64,000 nucleotides of DNA. Origin: an uncultured Methanobacteriaceae archaeon (GTDB taxonomy: Archaea > Methanobacteriota > Methanobacteria > Methanobacteriales > Methanobacteriaceae). How positions within the stretch are numbered: position 1 is the first letter of the stretch; the number at the start of each line of letters is the position of its first letter. Where the stretch lies: assembly GCA_947259185.1 (NCBI GenBank), contig CAMYKT010000010.1, positions 1-64,000 of the forward strand. The letters are read 5' to 3'. The notes below the pieces were generated by a model. It searched no databases. It saw only the letters and a list, made by a program, of their open reading frames with translations, and was not told the origin of the DNA. Of this stretch, positions 16,906-25,380 are shown one piece after another. The translations under genes and the position numbers were made by a program.

Positions 16906-17895
16906 TTATTGTACATATTGTTTGACATTTTCCCGTACAATAGCAGAAGCCCCAAAACTCTTAATACCTTTTAGCATTTCTGGAAACTTATTTTTGGGTA
17001 TTAGTACATTGAACTGGGAGAAAGTAATTCCCACCACCACGGTGGGTTCATCTGAGCAGTATTCATGGGCACTTAAGAAGTCTTTTACCACATCTACCCG
17101 GTGGTTGGCGATATTGAATTTAACATCAAAGTATCTCCTGGCTTTAATGGCCCCGAAAAGCTGATCAAATATCATTTTAGCCTTTTCTGCCTTAAGTCCT
17201 GTGCATCCCGGGCTGGCATAAAGACCTGCACTGGATTCCATTATGGTCTCCAGGATTTTTAATCCTGCTTTTTTAAGGCTGTTACCTGTTTGAGTATTGT
17301 CCACAATTAAATCCGCCCCTTTAGCAATGTATACTTCCGTGGCACCATCGGAATTGATAATCTGCACCATTTCATTTTCACCATCAGCCAGTCCCCGAAT
17401 CTGGAGTAAAGGCACACTCTCACCATGCACTTCCTGATAGCCAGGATCATTCATGATGAATTCCCGGGTTAAGTTAGGGTATTCGGTGAAACACAAAATA
17501 GGAGTTTTCCGATCTTTATTGGCAATGAAAAATTCAGTTAAAGAATCATAGGGGGCTTCGGTGGGTACCGCCACTATTAATCTGGTTTGACCGTAATTTA
17601 AATCACCTATCTTGGTTATAAGCTGTTTTTTTAAATTTACTGATTCTTCCCTAACCCAGTCTTCACCAATAATGGCAATATCCAGCATCTCCCGGTTTAA
17701 TTCAACAGGAGCACTCTGAGGACGGGTTAAATAGGTTTTGATCTCCGGGTCATTAATAATCTCCATCTCATTTTCTTCTTTTCCGGGTTCGTAACCTCGC
17801 ACCTCATAACCGGCATCCACAAATAATTGATAAGTATTTCCACGGTTTACATTATTTAAACTTCCCTTAGGAAGTCCCAGTACTATTTTATCCAT
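16906..17895 (-). CDS. hisG: ATP phosphoribosyltransferase
   Basis: This is the first enzyme of histidine biosynthesis, condensing ATP with PRPP. It has the opening LPKGSL block, an IAIIGEDWV segment near residue 72, the PRPP-binding GATEVYIAKGADLIVD block (about residues 187-202), and a C-terminal PII-like regulatory domain (NVLIPKNKFPEMLKGIKSFGAS). At 329 aa it is of the long, feedback-regulated type and somewhat longer than usual because of extra residues in the N-terminal half. An AGGTG site lies before the ATG. It is not next to other his genes. Confidence 0.8.
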   Translation of the reverse strand: MDKIVLGLPKGSLNNVNRGNTYQLFVDAGYEVRGYEPGKEENEMEIINDPEIKTYLTRPQSAPVELNREMLDIAIIGEDWVREESVNLKKQLITKIGDLNYGQTRLIVAVPTEAPYDSLTEFFIANKDRKTPILCFTEYPNLTREFIMNDPGYQEVHGESVPLLQIRGLADGENEMVQIINSDGATEVYIAKGADLIVDNTQTGNSLKKAGLKILETIMESSAGLYASPGCTGLKAEKAKMIFDQLFGAIKARRYFDVKFNIANHRVDVVKDFLSAHEYCSDEPTVVVGITFSQFNVLIPKNKFPEMLKGIKSFGASAIVRENVKQYVQ

Positions 17896-18214
17896 TTTTT
17901 CACCTGATTCTCCTGATAATGTTTACTTTGAAATTGTTATCTTAGATAAAATTATATCTCTTCTTCTTTAAGAAAAATCCGTTAACAAACTTAAAATACT
18001 TTTCCGTGGTTAAGTGATAGACCCCTCCATTTAATTTCATGAATTTAAATATATTTACTCCACATAAAAACCATACAATTTTCTTAAAGCTGCAAAGAAT
18101 TCGTTATAAGTCCCGGTAAGGTATTTAAGGTTACGATTTTAAAACTATAAAAAGAATAAATCACCGTATTTGATAGTAGAAAAAATTATATAAAGAGTTA
18201 AGGAGGCTTTTCCT
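17896..18214. other. divergent intergenic region hisG / pterin dehydratase
   Basis: No gene is visible. For the plus-strand gene there are two TATA-like boxes, AACTATAAAA near 18144-18153 and TTATATAA near 18186-18193, and an excellent AGGAGG ribosome site at 18201-18206. For hisG an AT-rich TATA-like stretch lies around 17950-17960. No repeats or stable hairpins were seen. Confidence 0.4.
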
Positions 18215-18508
18215 ATAAAAATTCCCCAATTATTAACCCGGAAGGAAATACAGAAAAGAGCCAGTGCATTAGATAACTGGAAAGTATTGCAGGATCATCA
18301 TCTGGAAGGAGTATTTACTTTCCCTGATTTTGCCAGTGGTATGAATTTTGCAGTGAAAGTGGGAAATATAGCTGAAAAAATGCAGCATCATCCCGAGATG
18401 GAAATAGGTGCCGGTGTGGTTAATTTAACCATATATACCCATGATAGGGATGGTTTGACTTCCTGGGATTTTGATTTTGCCGAAAAAGTAAATCAGTTAA
18501 TAATATAG
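18215..18508 (+). CDS. pterin-4-alpha-carbinolamine dehydratase-like protein, apparent AUA start
   Basis: This is a 97-codon gene of the PCD/DCoH family, which dehydrates 4a-hydroxytetrahydropterins. The active-site motif EKMQHHPEM and the ending THDRDGLTSWDFDFAEKV are clear. The N-terminal part (KIPQLLTRKEIQKRASALDNW) is present only if translation begins at the ATA at 18215. That codon sits 8 bases after a perfect AGGAGG, and no ATG, GTG or TTG occurs in frame before a TTG 24 codons later. Either AUA is used for initiation, or the start codon has been lost and expression is poor. In archaea PCD-like proteins may serve other pterin cofactors. Confidence 0.75.
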   Translation: MKIPQLLTRKEIQKRASALDNWKVLQDHHLEGVFTFPDFASGMNFAVKVGNIAEKMQHHPEMEIGAGVVNLTIYTHDRDGLTSWDFDFAEKVNQLII

Positions 18509-18518
18509 ATTAGAATTC

Positions 18519-20732
18519 TTAATTAGCGTACTCCCTATCAAATTCTGGTTTACCAATAACCACCAGCCCCAGATAACCATTTACGGTAACTAAATCCCCA
18601 TTTTTTATTAATTCGGTGGCATCACTAACCCCATTTACCGCAGGAATGCCCATTTCCCGGGCAATTATAGAACTATGTACCAGCATGCCCCCACGCCTTT
18701 CCACAATTCCGGCGGCCAATGAGACTAAAAAAGTCATCTGAGGTTGTATGGCATCACAGATTATTATTTCACCCGACTTTAAAGCAGAAAAATCAGCAAA
18801 TGATTTTATAATCCGTGCTTTTCCCGTAATAATTCCTGGAGAAGAGGGTTGTCCCACCAGCTGGCGAGGTTTAAAATCAATTTCTGCAGTTTTACTCTCA
18901 TCTGAAGTTTCCAGCACAATTATAGAAGTAGAATCAGTTATAAGGGTAGAATATATATCCTCCCAATCATCTATACTTAATTTTTCCAGGTTTTTGAGTT
19001 TTTTTTCATTTTTCAGGAGTTCTGCCCCGTATTTAAGGAATTTTAAAAACTGGTTTTCCACCCGGCCCAGTAATATGTTATCATCATCCCTTAATTTCCA
19101 GCTCAAGCGCCCGATTCTTAATACTTCATCTGCTTCTTTTATCCGAGAGTCTCCTGCAGCCTGGTAAAGCTTGCTCAGGTACTTTTTTTTGAAATTTTTA
19201 GCTGAAGGTGAAGATTTTTTTCTAAGGCTCAGTTGCAGGATGTTTTTAAGTATAACCTCCGGATGATCCTGCAGGGAAGTGTTTTCATAAGAAATATCCA
19301 GATGATTATTTAATAAATCTAAAAATTGATCAACAAATCCAGAAAAGTCTTCATTCATATTCCCTATTTCTTTTAAGGCCTGGATAAGATCAGAACCTTT
19401 AAGGTCCTTTTTTAGAGTTTCATCTATTTTTACTTTTAAAATAGGAGATGAATTCATGGTTAGGGCCAGTTCCTGGAATTTTTTATTGCGGCGGGAGGCC
19501 AGTATGTCCTCATCTTTTAATAACTCCATGAATTCATAGGGGTTTTCTGGTTTTACCAGATCATTATAATAGGTTCCGAAGTTGCGAATACCATGGGCGA
19601 ATGGTATAAAATCATCCCAGTAAATTTTTTTCCATTTAAAATAAATATCCGCCCGTTCTTTAATTTTTAAAGCCAGATCTTTTTTAGATAGCCCGTATGG
19701 TTCTTCCCGTGATAATTTGATTCCCTCATTTTCCAGTTGACCTATTAGCTGGTTTTCCACTTTATCTGCCAGTTTTTTTAAATTAACAAAGCTGGGGGTC
19801 AAAGTAAGGTACCACTGCCGGTCCGGGTCATCATCAGTAAAACTGGTAATAGGTCTACTTTGTAGAATGGTTAAATCTCTGCTGGTGCCGGTCCACTCCA
19901 CATCCACCGGAAAATTAAAAATTTTTTCTAAGTTAATAAGTTTATCTAATAGATTTTTCAGTTCATCCGATTTAAGGAGGGTGTTTTTGTAGGTATCCGG
20001 CCTTTTATGACTTAAAATTTCCCGGTCCCGGGTTATGACCCATTTTTCTGGTTCCTTTTCATTATCCACCAGTTCACTGCAAAACCCCTCTATGGCCTCT
20101 ATGACCATGTTATCGTCTTTTCCCCGGGGATCACGTGAAAAAGCAAGTCCTGAAATTTCTTCTTCCACCATTACCTGGATTAAAACCGCAATGGAGCTGT
20201 TAATTGAATCCAGTTCCATTTCATCCCGGTAAAGTATGGCCCGGTCACTCCACAGGGAAGCCCAGACCAGCTTAATGGATTTAAGAATTTCTTCTATTCC
20301 CTTTACATTAACATAGGATTCATGAATACCTGCAAAGGAATTCTTTTTAGAGTCTTCTAAAGGGGAAGAAGATCTTACTGAAAATTTAGTGGATTTATCA
20401 TAGGGCCTTATATATTTTATAACCTCTTTTTCCAAGGCACGTGGTATCTGTGATTTTAAAAAAGCAGATCTGATTCTTAAAGAAGCATCCCATATCTCTT
20501 CCCAGCGCATGTCTCCGGCTGCTTTTTTATAAATCTCCATATCTATAGTGGGAGAGAGGTTATTTAGTTTTATAAAATCCTGGTATCCAGTGGTGGTGAT
20601 GCAGAATCCCTCCGGCACCGGGATATTTTTGTTAAGCAAAATAGCCAGGTTTTTGGTTTTAGCCCCCACCATTTTAACATCAATATCGGCCTCTATAAGA
20701 GGTAGAACCCGGGGATTTTTAATTTTTACCAT
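18519..20732 (-). CDS. PEP-synthase / rifampin-phosphotransferase-like protein
   Basis: Residues 1 to about 310 form the ATP-grasp domain of PEP synthase/PPDK (VGAKTKNLAILL, IPVPEGFCITT, VRSSSPLEDSKKNSFAGIHESY, LQSRPIT). The last 100 residues are the swivelling phosphohistidine domain, with the catalytic His in GGMLVHSSIIAREMGIPAVNG. The middle 300 residues are helical and not the PEP/pyruvate TIM barrel of PEP synthase, which is absent. That ATP-grasp/linker/His-domain order resembles rifampin phosphotransferase and other ATP-dependent dikinases with varied acceptors. The acceptor here is unknown. It lies 9 bases after the PNPOx-like gene and is likely cotranscribed with it. Confidence 0.78.
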   Translation of the reverse strand: MVKIKNPRVLPLIEADIDVKMVGAKTKNLAILLNKNIPVPEGFCITTTGYQDFIKLNNLSPTIDMEIYKKAAGDMRWEEIWDASLRIRSAFLKSQIPRALEKEVIKYIRPYDKSTKFSVRSSSPLEDSKKNSFAGIHESYVNVKGIEEILKSIKLVWASLWSDRAILYRDEMELDSINSSIAVLIQVMVEEEISGLAFSRDPRGKDDNMVIEAIEGFCSELVDNEKEPEKWVITRDREILSHKRPDTYKNTLLKSDELKNLLDKLINLEKIFNFPVDVEWTGTSRDLTILQSRPITSFTDDDPDRQWYLTLTPSFVNLKKLADKVENQLIGQLENEGIKLSREEPYGLSKKDLALKIKERADIYFKWKKIYWDDFIPFAHGIRNFGTYYNDLVKPENPYEFMELLKDEDILASRRNKKFQELALTMNSSPILKVKIDETLKKDLKGSDLIQALKEIGNMNEDFSGFVDQFLDLLNNHLDISYENTSLQDHPEVILKNILQLSLRKKSSPSAKNFKKKYLSKLYQAAGDSRIKEADEVLRIGRLSWKLRDDDNILLGRVENQFLKFLKYGAELLKNEKKLKNLEKLSIDDWEDIYSTLITDSTSIIVLETSDESKTAEIDFKPRQLVGQPSSPGIITGKARIIKSFADFSALKSGEIIICDAIQPQMTFLVSLAAGIVERRGGMLVHSSIIAREMGIPAVNGVSDATELIKNGDLVTVNGYLGLVVIGKPEFDREYAN

Positions 20733-20741
20733 ATGATCACC

Positions 20742-21242
20742 TTACCTGGGACTCCACTCCACCACTTCCTGGAACCGTTTTACCAGGAAATAACGGTATA
20801 CATCCACCACCACCAGAGCGGTGGATGGTGCTAGAATAAATGATTTCTGGTAAGGATGTTTTTCAATGAGAAAATCAGCCCATTTTTGGGCTTTTTCTGG
20901 AGGTATGATGTTTGCTTTACCAGTTATAGTTACCGCACTAATCCGATTTAGACTGGGCGGTGTTTGGGAGCGATTATCCACCATAAGGGCTACTTTATCT
21001 GATTTTTTAAGTAATTCGAACTTGCGGGTTTCTTGAGGGGTGCTAAATACAATCTTTTTTAAGTCTTTAGTGGCATTAAAACTCATAAGCGAAGTATATG
21101 GTTGGCCCTCTCCCTGGGTGGCCAATACTGCAAATGATTCCTTATTTAAAAGATCGGATATGTCCTGTTTTACATCTATAAAATCGGCAGTACAACTACT
21201 ATCTGCTGGAGGACACATGGGTTCATCATATTTTTTCCGCAT
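20742..21242 (-). CDS. pyridoxamine-5'-phosphate-oxidase-like flavin/heme-binding protein
   Basis: This 166-aa split-barrel protein of the PNPOx-like superfamily has a core FAVLATQGEGQPYTSLMSF followed by KIVFSTPQETRKFELLKKSDKVALMVDN. Members bind FMN, F420 or heme; the cofactor here cannot be assigned. The N-terminus carries a short cysteine-containing extension (MCPPADSSC). AAGGGT precedes the ATG. It shares a transcript with the downstream PEP-synthase-like gene. Confidence 0.8.
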   Translation of the reverse strand: MRKKYDEPMCPPADSSCTADFIDVKQDISDLLNKESFAVLATQGEGQPYTSLMSFNATKDLKKIVFSTPQETRKFELLKKSDKVALMVDNRSQTPPSLNRISAVTITGKANIIPPEKAQKWADFLIEKHPYQKSFILAPSTALVVVDVYRYFLVKRFQEVVEWSPR

Positions 21243-21300
21243 AGAAACCCTTCTTTTATGAAATTTATTCCATCAGGGATGTGTTTTAAAAAATTAAGTT

Positions 21301-21651
21301 CTAATTAGTTTTTTTAAAGTCCATTATAAGTCGCACCATGTAGGGATCCACTCCGATATCAATAGAAAGGGGAGGGCCTTCATCCAGGTACAGGTCGGTT
21401 AGGGTGAATTCTCCTTCCACTTTTTCTTTTTTCCAGGTATCCATGGTTTCCAACTGGAAGGTCTCTTTTATGGTATCTTTAAAGAAATCCTTTGTTTTTT
21501 GGGAGTCCCTGCCCATTACCCTTAAAATCACCATGAGATGCTCCTGGGTGGTGAAATGAAAGTCCATTACAAATTCTTCACTCACAGTTAAATCTTTTAT
21601 TTTTCCATCAATTTTTCTACTGAAGGTTATTGGTGCTGATCCCGGTACCAT
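21301..21651 (-). CDS. hypothetical protein, 116 aa
   Basis: This is a polar, soluble protein with no recognisable motif. It alternates beta-like segments (ITFSRKIDGKIKDLTV, LMVILRVMG) with a helical, acidic middle. The ATG follows a GAGGAA site. It is the first of several small minus-strand genes of unknown role that run to 23286. Confidence 0.6.
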   Translation of the reverse strand: MVPGSAPITFSRKIDGKIKDLTVSEEFVMDFHFTTQEHLMVILRVMGRDSQKTKDFFKDTIKETFQLETMDTWKKEKVEGEFTLTDLYLDEGPPLSIDIGVDPYMVRLIMDFKKTN

Positions 21652-21802
21652 TACTATTCCTCGCTTTTTTTAAGATTTTAATTGATTATGCTTTATGTTA
21701 AAGGAGTTATTTATGCTTTTAAAAATACGATTTTGATTAGATTATGCTTAAATGTTATTTACTAAGGGGCTTAATCAGGGTTCATGATTTTAATAAAACA
21801 CC

Positions 21803-22063
21803 CTATACCTGGTTTATAATTTTAATAAAACGCTCTATATCAGTTATATTGAATATGAATTTAAATTGATTTTTTCCCGGGGGTTTCAGGGACATCATAC
21901 AACACAGGGCAGATTTACCCTTCCGGGATAAACATATATTTTCAAACCACTCTGCATCTTCTTCATTTTTAAAGGTTATTTCCATAACCTTTGATTGTTG
22001 TTTTATAGTGCATTCCCGGTTATCCAGGGCTTTTTTTAGTTTTTCTAACTTAGAATCATCCAT
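21803..22063 (-). CDS. hypothetical protein, 86 aa
   Basis: This short soluble protein starts with a lysine-rich helix (LEKLKKALDNRE). It has a CCMMSLKPP segment and ends in a hydrophobic helix (FIKIINQV). No family is recognised. Coding status rests on a clean frame and plausible composition; the ribosome site is weak. Confidence 0.5.
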   Translation of the reverse strand: MDDSKLEKLKKALDNRECTIKQQSKVMEITFKNEEDAEWFENICLSRKGKSALCCMMSLKPPGKNQFKFIFNITDIERFIKIINQV

Positions 22064-22283
22064 ATAAATACATCCACTTAATCTATATTAAAACTGCTCA
22101 TTAAGCCTATCCCTTTAGTGCAACGCACATCCCGTATTGCAAAACCCTCCTCAAAAAAATATCCCCCTCCCTATTAAATATATTTATAAACATTAACCAT
22201 ATCCTATAAAACGAAGTTCTCTTCAAATAATATCAAAATAAATTGTAATTTTATGCTATTTATAATCTGAAATGATTACTTAA

Positions 22284-22430
22284 ATGGGAAGATATCATGA
22301 AAAAAATGTCTTGTATAAAAGAAGAATAGAATATGATATTTTTTATGTGGAAAACTGGACCATAGGTTTGGATATTAAAATCTTTTTTATGACCCTTTTG
22401 AAGGGTTTTTGGGATAAGAATGCCTACTAA
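22284..22430 (+). pseudogene. C-terminal remnant of a bacterial-type sugar transferase (polyprenyl glycosylphosphotransferase)
   Basis: A 48-codon frame encodes RRIEYDIFYVENWTIGLD followed by IKIFFMTLLKGFWDKNAY and a stop. This is the conserved C-terminus of initiating sugar transferases (WcaJ/EpsE type, PF02397), which load a sugar phosphate onto a polyprenyl carrier. Full proteins are 200-470 aa, so only the last tenth is left. Nothing upstream encodes the rest, and the flanking genes read the opposite way. It is a relic of a surface-polysaccharide locus. It is too short to function as the enzyme. Confidence 0.65.
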
Positions 22431-22506
22431 AGTTAGTAAAAATAAGCTTACCCGGATTATAAAAAACTAAACCAGAATTAGTTAAAATAATATAATAAAT
22501 GAATAA

Positions 22507-22851
22507 TCAAAAATCCAGCACCCTTTTAAGTTCCATTAAATTGGTTTCAATAAATGGTCTGGCCTGGGAACTGGATAGAATCTTAAGCTGTTTTTTACCG
22601 GTCTGAAGATAGGCTTTTTGCAGTATTGTCTGTATTTGACTTACTGGCATTTCCATTATAATTTCCAGTTTTTGCATGTCTTCCGGGCTTACCTGATTTT
22701 TATAACCATTCACCTGACCTTCAAAGGTCTTAACCAGGTTCTTGTTTTTAGATACCCATCTAAAGAGAAGGATAGAAGGTACTTTGGTAAAAATATCCAT
22801 GGTATTTATAACATCTTTTTCAGTTATAGTTATTTCATCTTCCCGGGTCAT
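22507..22851 (-). CDS. hypothetical protein, 114 aa
   Basis: This is a soluble, mostly helical protein of unknown family. I start it at ATG 22851 because AGGTGGT lies 4 bases upstream. The in-frame GTG three codons earlier is part of that ribosome site. It ends with a helical segment (ARPFIETNLMELKRVLDF). It may be cotranscribed with the gene 27 bases upstream. Confidence 0.55.
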   Translation of the reverse strand: MTREDEITITEKDVINTMDIFTKVPSILLFRWVSKNKNLVKTFEGQVNGYKNQVSPEDMQKLEIIMEMPVSQIQTILQKAYLQTGKKQLKILSSSQARPFIETNLMELKRVLDF

Positions 22852-22878
22852 TAATACCACCTTAATCTAATTTAAGGG

Positions 22879-23286
22879 TTATTTTTTACTTAATTGAGTA
22901 CTTATTTCTTCATTTAAAGTTTTAAAATCAGCCCATAAAATTTCCATTTGTTGAGATGTTTTATGTCTCTTTTTTTCTATTTCCTCATTATTTAAATCAT
23001 CTGCACGTAAATAGTCTTTTTTGTAGGTTACCATTTCTTGAAAAGCAACCAGAATATTCAATATTCTGCGGTAAAAAGAAATACATTTAGAGGGGGGTTT
23101 AATTTTTTCATATCCGGCGAAAATAGATTCTATTTCCTGGCGAATTATCTCCCATTTTTCTTCCACTTCCCGGGGGCTTATTTTACCCTTATCTTCTTTT
23201 CCTGTGATTTCTATTACCATTACCAGCAAGTGGCTGGTGTCCTTAAGGGCCTTTTTGCTTTTTTTTAAAAATTGAAGGCGGGTCAT
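22879..23286 (-). CDS. hypothetical helical protein, 135 aa
   Basis: This is a charged, almost wholly helical protein, probably a helical bundle, with no catalytic motif. The ATG at 23286 is preferred over a TTG two codons upstream. GGGGGAT is present further upstream as a weak ribosome site. It is followed closely by another small unknown gene, and both could be lineage-specific. Confidence 0.55.
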   Translation of the reverse strand: MTRLQFLKKSKKALKDTSHLLVMVIEITGKEDKGKISPREVEEKWEIIRQEIESIFAGYEKIKPPSKCISFYRRILNILVAFQEMVTYKKDYLRADDLNNEEIEKKRHKTSQQMEILWADFKTLNEEISTQLSKK

Positions 23287-23375
23287 TCCCAATATCTTTA
23301 ATCCCCCTGAACTTGTACCTTACCCAGAATTACGGGATTAAAAGTACTTACTCTAATTATGGAATTAGAAGTATA

Positions 23376-23909
23376 TTAATTTTTTATCAACTCCTGGGCC
23401 CATTTATGTATCTGGTCCCAGTCCCGGGTATCATAGGGTTTGGTGGTATCAATACCCTTACTTTCCAGGTCTTTTTTAACCATTTTAAGTATCATTTTAT
23501 CCATTATGCCAAATTTACTATCAGGATCAATAACTCCTCCAAATAGTCCAGTGGCCACGGGAGGGTTTATTAGATATTTTTCCGCTACTTCATACAGATA
23601 TTTTTCCTGGGCTTCTTTTAGGAGTTTTTCGTCCCGGTTGGCGGTGCAAGATACAAATAAGGCTACTTTTTTATCTCTTAAATCATTTTGATGGTTTTCC
23701 ATGAATTTTAATGCAGATTTAGTCCAGGATCCTATCTTAATACCGCTCCCCACTACCACTAAATCATACGGGGAGGTATCAAATTTTTTAATTTCTGTGG
23801 AATCTAATACATCCACTTCCACACCTTCATTTCTTAAAAAATTCCCTATTTCCCGGGAAATTTTCTCGGCTGATCCATATCTAGTTCCATATACAATCAA
23901 TGCTTTCAT
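23376..23909 (-). CDS. flavodoxin-domain protein (HemG-like)
   Basis: This 177-aa flavodoxin-like protein has the phosphate loop YGTRYGSAEKISREIG (residues 7-22) and the VVVGSGIKIGSWTKSALKFM and ALFVSCTANRDE blocks typical of the menaquinone-dependent protoporphyrinogen oxidase (HemG) family of flavodoxins. In methanogens such proteins are probably general FMN redox proteins. It is the third gene of a minus-strand operon with a MarR regulator (51 bases upstream) and a membrane protein, so redox stress control is a reasonable guess. Confidence 0.83.
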   Translation of the reverse strand: MKALIVYGTRYGSAEKISREIGNFLRNEGVEVDVLDSTEIKKFDTSPYDLVVVGSGIKIGSWTKSALKFMENHQNDLRDKKVALFVSCTANRDEKLLKEAQEKYLYEVAEKYLINPPVATGLFGGVIDPDSKFGIMDKMILKMVKKDLESKGIDTTKPYDTRDWDQIHKWAQELIKN

Positions 23910-23960
23910 AATAATCCTTTTCCTTTTTTTATCTACTTTAAACTGTTTATCTTTTTATGA

Positions 23961-24458
23961 TTATCCTTTAGCTTGCTCGTACAAGTTAGTGGATATCTTA
24001 TCCAGTTTGCCCATTATCTGGAATAATTGTTTAATTTCCTCATTTTCCAGTCCCTGGAATAATGCAGATATTGATTGGGCATCGCTTCTGGTTCTTTTTT
24101 CCCAGTACTCCTGGCAGGCCGGTGTTGTTTTTAGTCTTAATATACGCCGGTTTTTGGGATCCCGTTTTATAGTTAAAAATCCTCTTTTTTCCAGGCGGGA
24201 AGCAAGTTGTTTAACATTTTGATGGGTGGTGCTCATGGCATCAGCCACTTCCTGCATGGATGGATCATGGTTAAACGCCTGGTTAATTATGATTAACATA
24301 AGCCACTGTTTGGTGGTTATCCCATCTTCGGCAAATATTTTGTTAATTACGTAACCCCAGCGCTGTTGTACCAGAAATAAAACTACCAGTATATATTTTT
24401 CCATTTCCAGTCGCTTTTCACCAGCATATTCCGATTGGATATCTTCAGAATTTTTCAT
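23961..24458 (-). CDS. MarR family transcriptional regulator
   Basis: This is a 165-aa winged-helix DNA-binding protein. TKQWLMLIIINQAF, SMQEVADAMSTTHQNVKQLASRLEKRGF (the recognition helix region, about residues 70-97) and the wing IKRDPKNRRILRL are typical MarR. It would bind DNA as a dimer. Tandem palindromes at 25324-25358, just before the first gene of its operon, are the likely target, making it autoregulated. AAAGGAAC precedes its ATG. Confidence 0.88.
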   Translation of the reverse strand: MKNSEDIQSEYAGEKRLEMEKYILVVLFLVQQRWGYVINKIFAEDGITTKQWLMLIIINQAFNHDPSMQEVADAMSTTHQNVKQLASRLEKRGFLTIKRDPKNRRILRLKTTPACQEYWEKRTRSDAQSISALFQGLENEEIKQLFQIMGKLDKISTNLYEQAKG

Positions 24459-24495
24459 AGTAGTTCCTTTTTAATTGTCTCCCTTAAACTGGAAC

Positions 24496-25308
24496 TTATT
24501 CTACCCTATCATGTTTTCTTTTGATTTTACTATAGAAAGACAGGGAAATAAAAATTCCGACCAGGGTAAGTAAGACAAATATGATCACCTGTACCAGGTC
24601 CAGCTCCACTCCATTTAACCCCATAAATAAAATCATGGATAAAATGGCTGTTCCTAATAAAGAGGCCTTTATTAGAAAAATAGAAGATAGAAGATAGCCC
24701 CAATTACTTTTTTTAAGTAGTAGATAGGCACTTAATATTGCCAGAGGCACCAGAAGTCCCAGATCCAAGGCCTGGATAACCAGAGTAGTATAACCCTCCA
24801 GGGCTTGTGGCGGAACTCCGCTTAAGAGGGAATCTATAATCATCTTTAGCCACATCCCTCCTAAAAATAGTGCCACCACCAGGAAGAACAGGGAGGTGAT
24901 TTTGTAAATTGATCCGGGAGAGAAATTTTCTTTAATATGACTTATATCCATATTTAAGAGTTCTCCCAGAAAGGTGAAAAGTGATAGGGACATCAAGGCC
25001 ACATATACCAGGAACAGGGCATTGAAAGATGCCAGGAAGGTGAGGGATAGGTAAGTGTACAAAAAGTAAAAGATGGTTCCCATCCAGATTAACCTTCCCC
25101 TTAGTGAATTTTTTGATAAAAAGTAGAGAGATATTAAAAGCAGGGGAATGGCCACCACTAGTGTGATTAAATCCTGGCCCATCATCTGGGATGAGTAGGA
25201 TAGGGTGTCCTGGGCATACAGTCCTTTCCAGAATAATCCAGTTAAGGTGGCTAAAAGTGATAAAAAGGCAATAGCCAGTGAATTTACATATATTATTTTC
25301 TCATTCAT
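24496..25308 (-). CDS. polytopic membrane protein, unknown
   Basis: This 270-aa, strongly hydrophobic protein has about eight predicted membrane helices (roughly residues 4-26, 48-66, 72-92, 95-117, 131-155, 172-197, 205-232, 238-260) and a basic C-terminal tail (SKIKRKHD). No transporter signature is recognised. It is the first gene of the operon with MarR and flavodoxin. A MarR-linked membrane protein often exports or senses the compound that releases the repressor (inference). Confidence 0.7.
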   Translation of the reverse strand: MNEKIIYVNSLAIAFLSLLATLTGLFWKGLYAQDTLSYSSQMMGQDLITLVVAIPLLLISLYFLSKNSLRGRLIWMGTIFYFLYTYLSLTFLASFNALFLVYVALMSLSLFTFLGELLNMDISHIKENFSPGSIYKITSLFFLVVALFLGGMWLKMIIDSLLSGVPPQALEGYTTLVIQALDLGLLVPLAILSAYLLLKKSNWGYLLSSIFLIKASLLGTAILSMILFMGLNGVELDLVQVIIFVLLTLVGIFISLSFYSKIKRKHDRVE

Positions 25309-25323
25309 GTTAGTACTCCATTA

Positions 25324-25358
25324 GTAATATATTACCTGTTTAGGTAATATATTACCTA
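25324..25358. promoter_or_regulatory. tandem palindromic operators, probably for the MarR protein
   Basis: GTAATATATTACCT occurs twice, at 25324-25337 and 25344-25357, 20 bp (two helical turns) apart. Each contains a perfect palindrome, and the second extends to 18 bp (TAGGTAATATATTACCTA, 25341-25358). The sites lie between the TATA box and the start codon of the membrane-protein gene, so a bound protein would block initiation. Confidence 0.75.
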
Positions 25359-25372
25359 ATAGTAGGAGGCAC

Positions 25373-25380
25373 TATATAAA
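25373..25380 (-). promoter_or_regulatory. TATA box of the MarR operon
   Basis: On the minus strand TTTATATA lies 15 bases before the second palindrome and 65 bases before the start codon at 25308. At the usual spacing transcription would begin near 25350, inside the operator. Confidence 0.5.

Noticed and set aside
16694..17164. 156-codon plus-strand frame
   Set aside because: It overlaps hisG and the small protein gene on the opposite strand and has no ribosome site. It is a shadow frame.
23701..24222. 173-codon plus-strand frame
   Set aside because: It is antisense to the flavodoxin and MarR genes, whose motifs are clear. No independent evidence supports it.
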